Below are positions 59,090-64,000 of a DNA stretch of 64,000 nucleotides, one piece after another. The stretch's first letter is position 1, and each line of letters begins with the position of its first letter. Position numbers and translations under genes: made by a program. The DNA is taken from positions 20,159 through 84,158 of the forward strand of contig JADZEE010000037.1 in NCBI GenBank assembly GCA_020850735.1, written 5' to 3'. Source of the DNA: Gammaproteobacteria bacterium (GTDB lineage Bacteria; Pseudomonadota; Gammaproteobacteria; JADZEE01). The notes beneath the pieces were generated by a model. The model saw nothing but the letters and a program-made list of their open reading frames with translations. It was not told the DNA's origin and searched no databases.

Positions 59090-59289
59090 GCGGCGCTCCC
59101 GCGGGACTTCTCGTGCATGATGGTCCGGACTCTGGCGACCTCTCGGCGCGCGTCGCGCACCCGGCTCGGCCGCCCCAGCTGTCCGGACCCCTTCTGCATA
59201 CGCAGATTGAACTGCTCGCGCAGGAGGTCCTTGAGGACCTGTTCCAGCTCTTCCATCGATTTCTTGCGCATTTCCGCAGCGTTCATCAC
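59086..59289 (-). CDS. rpmC: 50S ribosomal protein L29
   Basis: 67 residues in a helical hairpin. It starts [19 protein letters not shown], with [16 protein letters not shown] and [10 protein letters not shown]. It overlaps both neighbours by 4 bp. Confidence 0.97.
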   Translation of the reverse strand: MMNAAEMRKKSMEELEQVLKDLLREQFNLRMQKGSGQLGRPSRVRDARREVARVRTIMHEKSRGSAA

Positions 59290-59699
59290 AGCACCTTCCG
59301 GGTGGCGAACTCGGTCCTGATCGGCAGCTTCGCCGCAGCGAGCCTGAAAGCTTCCTTGGCGATACTCTCGGGTACGCCCGCCATTTCATACAGAACGCGA
59401 CCGGGCTTTATCTGCGCCACCCAGTACTCCACGTTGCCCTTGCCGCTGCCCATGCGCACCTCGAGCGGCTTCTTGCTGACCGGCTTGTCCGGGAACACGC
59501 GGATCCAGACCTTGCCGCCACGTTTGACGTGACGGGTGATCGCGCGTCGTGCCGCTTCGATCTGTCGCGCCGTCAAACGACCCCGTCCGATCGCTTTGAG
59601 CCCGAACTCACCAAAGCTCACGCGGCTGCCTTTGGTAGCAAGTCCGCGATTGCGGCCCTTCTGCTGCTTTCGGTACTTCGTCTGTTTAGGTTGGAGCAT
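59286..59699 (-). CDS. rplP: 50S ribosomal protein L16
   Basis: 137 residues. It starts [57 protein letters not shown] and [13 protein letters not shown] are signatures of L16, which binds near the A-site. Confidence 0.98.
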   Translation of the reverse strand: MLQPKQTKYRKQQKGRNRGLATKGSRVSFGEFGLKAIGRGRLTARQIEAARRAITRHVKRGGKVWIRVFPDKPVSKKPLEVRMGSGKGNVEYWVAQIKPGRVLYEMAGVPESIAKEAFRLAAAKLPIRTEFATRKVL

Positions 59700-59714
59700 C
59701 GCGTCGTTCCGCTA

Positions 59715-60380
59715 CTACCGTGCCGCCTCGGTGGATTCGTCCGACTCGCTGGCGGCGTGAATTTCGCCCTTGAAAATCCACACTTTGACGCCGATGACGC
59801 CGTAGGTGGTACGGGCCTCGGCAAAACCGTAGTCGATATCGGCCCGCAGCGTATGCAGCGGCACACGGCCTTCCCGATACCACTCCGAACGGGCGATCTC
59901 CGCACCGTTCAAACGGCCGGCAACGTTGATTCGGATGCCCTGGGCGCCGAGGCGCATGGCGTTGGTTACCGCACGTTTCATCGCGCGACGAAACATGATC
60001 CGACGCTCCAGCTGGTGCGCCACACCCTCTGCGACCAGGTAGGAATCCAGCTCGGGCTTGCGGATTTCTTCCACGCTGATGTGGGATGGCACACCGAGCA
60101 TGGAGGACACCTGGGCGCGCAGATTCTCGATGTCCTCGCCCTTCTTGCCGATGACGATTCCGGGTCGCGCCGTGTGGATGACGATGCGCGCGTTGTTGGC
60201 CGGCCGCTCGATCTGGATCCGGCTGATCGACGCGTGCGCTAGTTTCTTGCGCAGAAACGTCCTCACGTTCAGGTCCGCGTTCAAGTAGTCGGCGTAGTGC
60301 TTCGAATCGGCATACCAAGTGGATGTCCAGTCCTTGACGATGCCGAGGCGAAACCCGGTCGGATGTACTTTCTGCCCCAT
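59715..60380 (-). CDS. rpsC: 30S ribosomal protein S3
   Basis: 221 residues from the ATG at 60380 ([18 protein letters not shown]). The KH domain GxxG loop is in [14 protein letters not shown]. The C-terminal domain has [16 protein letters not shown]. The frame 24 bp longer lacks the family start. Confidence 0.98.
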   Translation of the reverse strand: MGQKVHPTGFRLGIVKDWTSTWYADSKHYADYLNADLNVRTFLRKKLAHASISRIQIERPANNARIVIHTARPGIVIGKKGEDIENLRAQVSSMLGVPSHISVEEIRKPELDSYLVAEGVAHQLERRIMFRRAMKRAVTNAMRLGAQGIRINVAGRLNGAEIARSEWYREGRVPLHTLRADIDYGFAEARTTYGVIGVKVWIFKGEIHAASESDESTEAAR

Positions 60381-60390
60381 GCGAATTTCC

Positions 60391-60726
60391 TTAGTTGCCG
60401 TCACTCACCGTTACGGTGATGTGGCTGGTACGTTTGAGGATCCGCGCTCCGCGTCCGCGGGCGCGTGTGCCCATGCGCTTCATGACCGGACCGGCATCGA
60501 CGCACACGACTGACACCTTGAGCTCGTCGATGTCGGCTCCTTCGTTGTGCTCGGCATTGGCAATCGCGGATTCGAGCACCTTTTTGACGATCTCTGCGCC
60601 CTTCTTGGGGCTGAATTTCAGCAGATTGATTGCATTCTCCACGGGCAGATTGCGTACCTGGTCCGCAACCAGACGCAGCTTCTGTGGCGAAATCCTCGCA
60701 TACCTTATATGTGCGCTGGCGGCCAT
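60391..60726 (-). CDS. rplV: 50S ribosomal protein L22
   Basis: 111 residues from the ATG at 60726 ([19 protein letters not shown]). The beta hairpin lining the exit tunnel is around [19 protein letters not shown]. The longer frame is a shadow of rpsS. Confidence 0.98.
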   Translation of the reverse strand: MAASAHIRYARISPQKLRLVADQVRNLPVENAINLLKFSPKKGAEIVKKVLESAIANAEHNEGADIDELKVSVVCVDAGPVMKRMGTRARGRGARILKRTSHITVTVSDGN

Positions 60727-60749
60727 GGTGCGGCTCCCCCGTCCTTTGT

Positions 60750-61025
60750 CTAGCCCTTGACCTTGCGATCCGCCGCGTGACTGCGGAAAGTCCGCGTCGG
60801 CGCGAATTCGCCGAGCTTGTGACCGACCATGTTCTCCGTCACGAACACCGGCACGTGCTGGCGGCCGTTGTGAACGGCTATGGTCAGTCCGACCATGTCG
60901 GGGATGACCATTGAACGGCGCGACCACGTCCGGATCGGCCGCTTGTCGTTCGTCGCGCGCGATCGTTCCACCTTGGCCGCCAGGTGGTGGTCGATGAACG
61001 GACCCTTTTTAAGCGAGCGTGGCAC
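60750..61025 (-). CDS. rpsS: 30S ribosomal protein S19
   Basis: 91 residues. It starts [19 protein letters not shown], with [18 protein letters not shown] and the signature [16 protein letters not shown]. Confidence 0.98.
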   Translation of the reverse strand: MPRSLKKGPFIDHHLAAKVERSRATNDKRPIRTWSRRSMVIPDMVGLTIAVHNGRQHVPVFVTENMVGHKLGEFAPTRTFRSHAADRKVKG

Positions 61026-61040
61026 TGTGCCCTCCTGCCC

Positions 61041-61868
61041 CTACTTGCGTTGGCGCCGGCGGACGATCATCGCTGTCGTCCGCTTGTTACGCCGCGTTTT
61101 GTGACCCTTGGTCGGCTGGCCCCACGGCGACACCGGGTGGCGCCCACCGGAGGTCCGGCCCTCCCCGCCGCCATGCGGGTGGTCGACCGGATTCATCGCT
61201 ACGCCGCGGACCGTAGGACGAATACCGCGCCAGCGCTTCGCCCCGGCCTTGCCATAGGAGCGCAGACCGTGTTCCTCGTTGCCCACCTCACCGATCGTCG
61301 CCCGGCACTCGACCGCCACCCTGCGCATCTCGCCCGAGCGCAGGCGCACGGTCGCGTAATGGCCCTCGCGCGCGACGAGCTGGACGCCTGCACCCGCGCT
61401 GCGACCGAGCTGCGCGCCTTTGCCCGGCTTGAGCTCGACGCAATGGATCGTGGTACCGACCGGAATATTGCGTAGCGGCAGGCAGTTGCCCGCTTTGATC
61501 GGTGCGTTCGTACCCGACAGCAGCGTGGCGCCCGGTTCGATACCCTTGGGCGCGACGATGTAACGTCGTTCGCCGTCAGCGTAGACCAGCAGCGCGAGAT
61601 GGGCGCTGCGGTTCGGATCGTATTCGAGCCGCTCCACGCGTGCGACGATGTCATCCTTGTTACGCTTGAAATCGACGATGCGATAGCGCTGCTTGTGCCC
61701 GCCGCCCTGGTGACGAACCGTGATCCTGCCCTTGTTGTTGCGCCCGGCACGCTGGTTCTTTTTCTCGAGCAGGGGCGCATACGGTTCGCCCTTGTGCAAT
61801 TGCGGATTCACCACCTTGACCACGCCGCGCCGGCCAGGGGATGTGGGTTTGACCTTGATCAGTGCCAT
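61041..61868 (-). CDS. rplB: 50S ribosomal protein L2
   Basis: 275 residues. It starts [19 protein letters not shown]. The conserved peptidyl-transferase-proximal His is in [38 protein letters not shown] is in the N-terminal RNA-binding domain. Confidence 0.98.
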   Translation of the reverse strand: MALIKVKPTSPGRRGVVKVVNPQLHKGEPYAPLLEKKNQRAGRNNKGRITVRHQGGGHKQRYRIVDFKRNKDDIVARVERLEYDPNRSAHLALLVYADGERRYIVAPKGIEPGATLLSGTNAPIKAGNCLPLRNIPVGTTIHCVELKPGKGAQLGRSAGAGVQLVAREGHYATVRLRSGEMRRVAVECRATIGEVGNEEHGLRSYGKAGAKRWRGIRPTVRGVAMNPVDHPHGGGEGRTSGGRHPVSPWGQPTKGHKTRRNKRTTAMIVRRRQRK

Positions 61869-61889
61869 GGGCTGTCTCCGTAGTCGACT

Positions 61890-62189
61890 CTACTCGGCGC
61901 CGAGGAAGTCGATGTCGAAACCCTCTTTCAGGGTCACGTACGCCTTCTTCCAGTCCGATCGGCGCCCGGTATTGCCGGTACGCGCGCCCTTGGTCTTGCC
62001 CGGGACGTTGCACACGCGTACGCCTTCGACCTTGACGTTGAACATGAGCTCGACGGCTTTCTTCACGTCCGGCTTGCGCGCGTAAGGCTGCACCTTGAAG
62101 ACGAACTGCCGGTGCGCCTCGGCGACCCGTGTGGTCTTCTCGGATACGCACGGCGCCAGCAGCACCTTCATGAGTTCGGCGTCGTTCAC
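61890..62189 (-). CDS. rplW: 50S ribosomal protein L23
   Basis: 99 residues from a GTG at 62189 overlapping the rplD stop (GTGA): [19 protein letters not shown]. The internal ATG at 62171 would cut the conserved N-terminus. [19 protein letters not shown] and [18 protein letters not shown] follow. L23 sits at the tunnel exit and contacts trigger factor and SRP. Confidence 0.96.
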   Translation of the reverse strand: MNDAELMKVLLAPCVSEKTTRVAEAHRQFVFKVQPYARKPDVKKAVELMFNVKVEGVRVCNVPGKTKGARTGNTGRRSDWKKAYVTLKEGFDIDFLGAE

Positions 62190-62806
62190 GAGAGCCGCTC
62201 CTGGATGGCCGTCAGGGCATCCTTTGTCATGAGTATCTTGTCGAAGTGCACCAGACTCACCGGGTCGAGCGCGGCGTCGTCGCACACGGCGACCCACGGA
62301 AGGTTGCGCGATGCGAGGTAGAGATTCTCTTCCACCTCATGACAGACGATGAGCAGACTCGACGCGGCGAACGGGCGTATCTTCTCGGCGAAAAGCTTGG
62401 TCTTCGGCCCGACGACCGTCATGTCATCAACCACCACCAGGCGCTCCTGGCGGCGTAGCTCCGATAGCAGCGAGCGGATCGCCGTGCGGTACATCCGCCG
62501 ATTCACCTTCTGCTCGTAGCTGCGTGGCCGGGCTGCGAACGTCGCTCCGCCGCCGCGCCAGATCGGGCTCGCGCGACTGCCGGCACGGGCCCGACCCAGG
62601 CCTTTTTGCCGCCAGGGCTTGGCCGTGCTCGCCTGCACCTCGGCACGTGTCTTCTGCGCCTTGGTACCTGCGCGTCCGCCCGCCATGTAGGCGACCACGA
62701 CCTGATGCACCAGGTCCTCATTGAAGGTCGCGTCGAATACGCTATCGGCCACCGAAACGGTACCGGCGGGCGCAGCATTCGAAACCGAGAAAACGTTTAG
62801 ATCCAT
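62186..62806 (-). CDS. rplD: 50S ribosomal protein L4
   Basis: 206 residues. The tunnel loop has [19 protein letters not shown] and the signature [20 protein letters not shown]4 autoregulates the S10 operon in E. coli; the leader of this operon lies outside the window. Confidence 0.98.
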   Translation of the reverse strand: MDLNVFSVSNAAPAGTVSVADSVFDATFNEDLVHQVVVAYMAGGRAGTKAQKTRAEVQASTAKPWRQKGLGRARAGSRASPIWRGGGATFAARPRSYEQKVNRRMYRTAIRSLLSELRRQERLVVVDDMTVVGPKTKLFAEKIRPFAASSLLIVCHEVEENLYLASRNLPWVAVCDDAALDPVSLVHFDKILMTKDALTAIQERLS

Positions 62807-62815
62807 GACAAATCG

Positions 62816-63460
62816 CTACCGTCGGAATCGGGACGTTGGCCGCACGATCACCTGACCGCCGCGCGAGCCCGGGACCGCCCCTTTGATCAACAACAGATTG
62901 CGGTCGCCGTCGACGCGGATGATCTCGAGGTTACGAGCGGTACGACGCACGTTGCCCAGATGCCCCGGCATGCGCTTGCCCTTGAAGACCTTACCCGGAT
63001 CCTGGCGCTGGCCGGTCGATCCGGGCGTACGGTGCGACAGCGAATTGCCGTGCGTCGCATCGCCGGACCGGAAGTGATGACGCTTGATCGCGCCCGCGAA
63101 GCCCTTGCCGATCGTGGTGCCCGCAACATCCACCCGCTGACCCGGCGTGAACAGGGCGACATTGAGCTCGGCGCCCGGCGCGAGCTCCGCGCCCTCATCC
63201 TCGCCGAGCCGGAACTCCCACAGACCGGCGCCGGTATCGGTACCGGTCTTGGCGAATATCCCGGCATCGGGCTTGTTGATGCGGTTGCGGTGCTGATGGC
63301 CGGTCGTGACTTGAACGGCACGGTAACCATCGCGCTCACGCGTCTTGACCTGCGTGATCCGGTTGGGCAGCACTTCTATCACCGTTACCGGGATCGACGT
63401 ACCATCATCCTGGAACACGCGTGTCATGCCGTGCTTTTGTCCTACGAGTCCAATGGACAT
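62816..63460 (-). CDS. rplC: 50S ribosomal protein L3
   Basis: 214 residues from the ATG at 63460 ([19 protein letters not shown]). [38 protein letters not shown] and [19 protein letters not shown] are signatures. The methylated Gln region (STGQRQDPG) is present. Confidence 0.98.
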   Translation of the reverse strand: MSIGLVGQKHGMTRVFQDDGTSIPVTVIEVLPNRITQVKTRERDGYRAVQVTTGHQHRNRINKPDAGIFAKTGTDTGAGLWEFRLGEDEGAELAPGAELNVALFTPGQRVDVAGTTIGKGFAGAIKRHHFRSGDATHGNSLSHRTPGSTGQRQDPGKVFKGKRMPGHLGNVRRTARNLEIIRVDGDRNLLLIKGAVPGSRGGQVIVRPTSRFRR

Positions 63461-63501
63461 TGTCGCGCCAACCTCGGTTCTCTTCGTCACTGGACGCCCG
63501 A

Positions 63502-63813
63502 TCAGCTCAAGCGGATCTGCACGTCAACGCCGGCCGCCAGATCCAGCTTCATCAACGCGTCCACCGTCTTGTCGGTAGGGTTGACGATGTCGAGTAGGCG
63601 CTTGTGCGTGCGGATCTCGTACTGGTCACGCGCGTCCTTGTTGACGTGCGGAGACGTCAACACGGTGAATCGTTCCTTTTTCGTCGGCAGCGGGATCGGG
63701 CCTTTCACGCGGGCGCCCGTGCGCTTGGCGGTCTCGACGATCTCGCGCGTCGACTGGTCGATCAGGCGATGATCGAAGGCCTTCAACCGAATGCGAATAA
63801 TCTGTTCGCTCAT
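63502..63813 (-). CDS. rpsJ: 30S ribosomal protein S10
   Basis: 103 residues. It starts [38 protein letters not shown] and [19 protein letters not shown] are typical. S10 is also NusE in antitermination. It is the first ribosomal gene of the S10 operon, 64 bp after tuf. Confidence 0.98.
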   Translation of the reverse strand: MSEQIIRIRLKAFDHRLIDQSTREIVETAKRTGARVKGPIPLPTKKERFTVLTSPHVNKDARDQYEIRTHKRLLDIVNPTDKTVDALMKLDLAAGVDVQIRLS

Positions 63814-63877
63814 GATTTCCCAGACCTGCGATCGTTGTCGTCCAAGCGTTGCCGTTGTGAATCCGACGCGTCGCGGA

Positions 63878-64000
63878 TCACTCGATGATTTTCGTCACGA
63901 CGCCGGCACCGACCGTGCGCCCGCCCTCGCGGATGGCGAACCGCAGCCCGTCTTCCATCGCAATCGGCGCTATCAGCTTCACCACCAGCTTCAGGTTGTC
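63878..64000 (-). CDS. tuf: Elongation factor Tu, C-terminal 40 residues (cut by window edge)
   Basis: The minus-strand frame enters from the window edge as [18 protein letters not shown] and ends [18 protein letters not shown], the exact C-terminal barrel of EF-Tu. The remaining roughly 355 residues lie outside. Its position before rpsJ is the usual str-S10 junction. Confidence 0.95.
   Translation of the reverse strand, partial: DNLKLVVKLIAPIAMEDGLRFAIREGGRTVGAGVVTKIIE

Overview
The window is chromosomal DNA from a high-GC gammaproteobacterium that stores polyhydroxyalkanoate (PHA). Three gene orders indicate gammaproteobacteria: recA-recX-alaS-lysC-csrA-tRNA-Ser-tRNA-Arg, the cell-elongation cluster mreB-mreC-mreD-mrdA-rodA-mltB-rlpA-dacA, and a complete S10-spc-alpha ribosomal block. 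The PHA synthase is class III (PhaC+PhaE), as in purple sulfur bacteria and relatives. I cannot name the genus. Almost every base belongs to housekeeping genes. I see no phage, insertion sequence, CRISPR array or defence system.

Layout. (1) 1-10.4 kb, central carbon and carbon storage: the end of sucA, then sucB, lpd, a thiolase (phaA), the PHA regulator phaR, GTP-type PEP carboxykinase (pckG), a phasin, and the synthase pair phaE-phaC. The phaA and phasin promoters carry near-identical TGCA-type sites just downstream of the -10 box, which fit PhaR operators. (2) 10.4-17.3 kb, a looser accessory stretch: tRNA-Ser(CGA), two Sel1-repeat proteins flanking an HDOD protein, an isochorismatase-like hydrolase, cytochrome b561, YceI, and a PAS-GGDEF protein with a degenerate active site. 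(3) 17.3-28.5 kb: tRNA-Arg(ACG) and tRNA-Ser(GCT), csrA, lysC, alaS, recX, recA, thpR, pncC, tadA, guaA and guaB, nearly all on the minus strand. A 58-bp direct repeat duplicates the 3' end of tRNA-Arg and its terminator.

(4) 28.5-36.3 kb: xseA, a YdcF-like protein, lipB-ybeD, a small two-helix membrane protein, SixA, an ABC-2 exporter pair, QueD, and an exported FG-GAP/UnbV-like protein. Several of these genes separate ybeD-lipB from dacA-dat. (5) 36.3-45.9 kb: dat-dacA-rlpA-mltB-rodA-mrdA-mreD-mreC-mreB, a minus-strand peptidoglycan-elongation operon. (6) 46.1-49.4 kb: gatCAB, transcribed divergently from mreB through overlapping candidate promoters. (7) 49.4-64 kb: an S-adenosylmethionine hydrolase-family gene, then rplQ back through rpsJ to the end of tuf, all on the minus strand.

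The main points for a second look are translation starts and regulation. mreC appears to start at AUC and recX at CUG, each with a well-placed Shine-Dalgarno sequence. Other points are the candidate PhaR operators, the duplicated tRNA-Arg end, the degenerate GGDEF protein that keeps its inhibitory-site motif, and the HDOD/Sel1 cluster.
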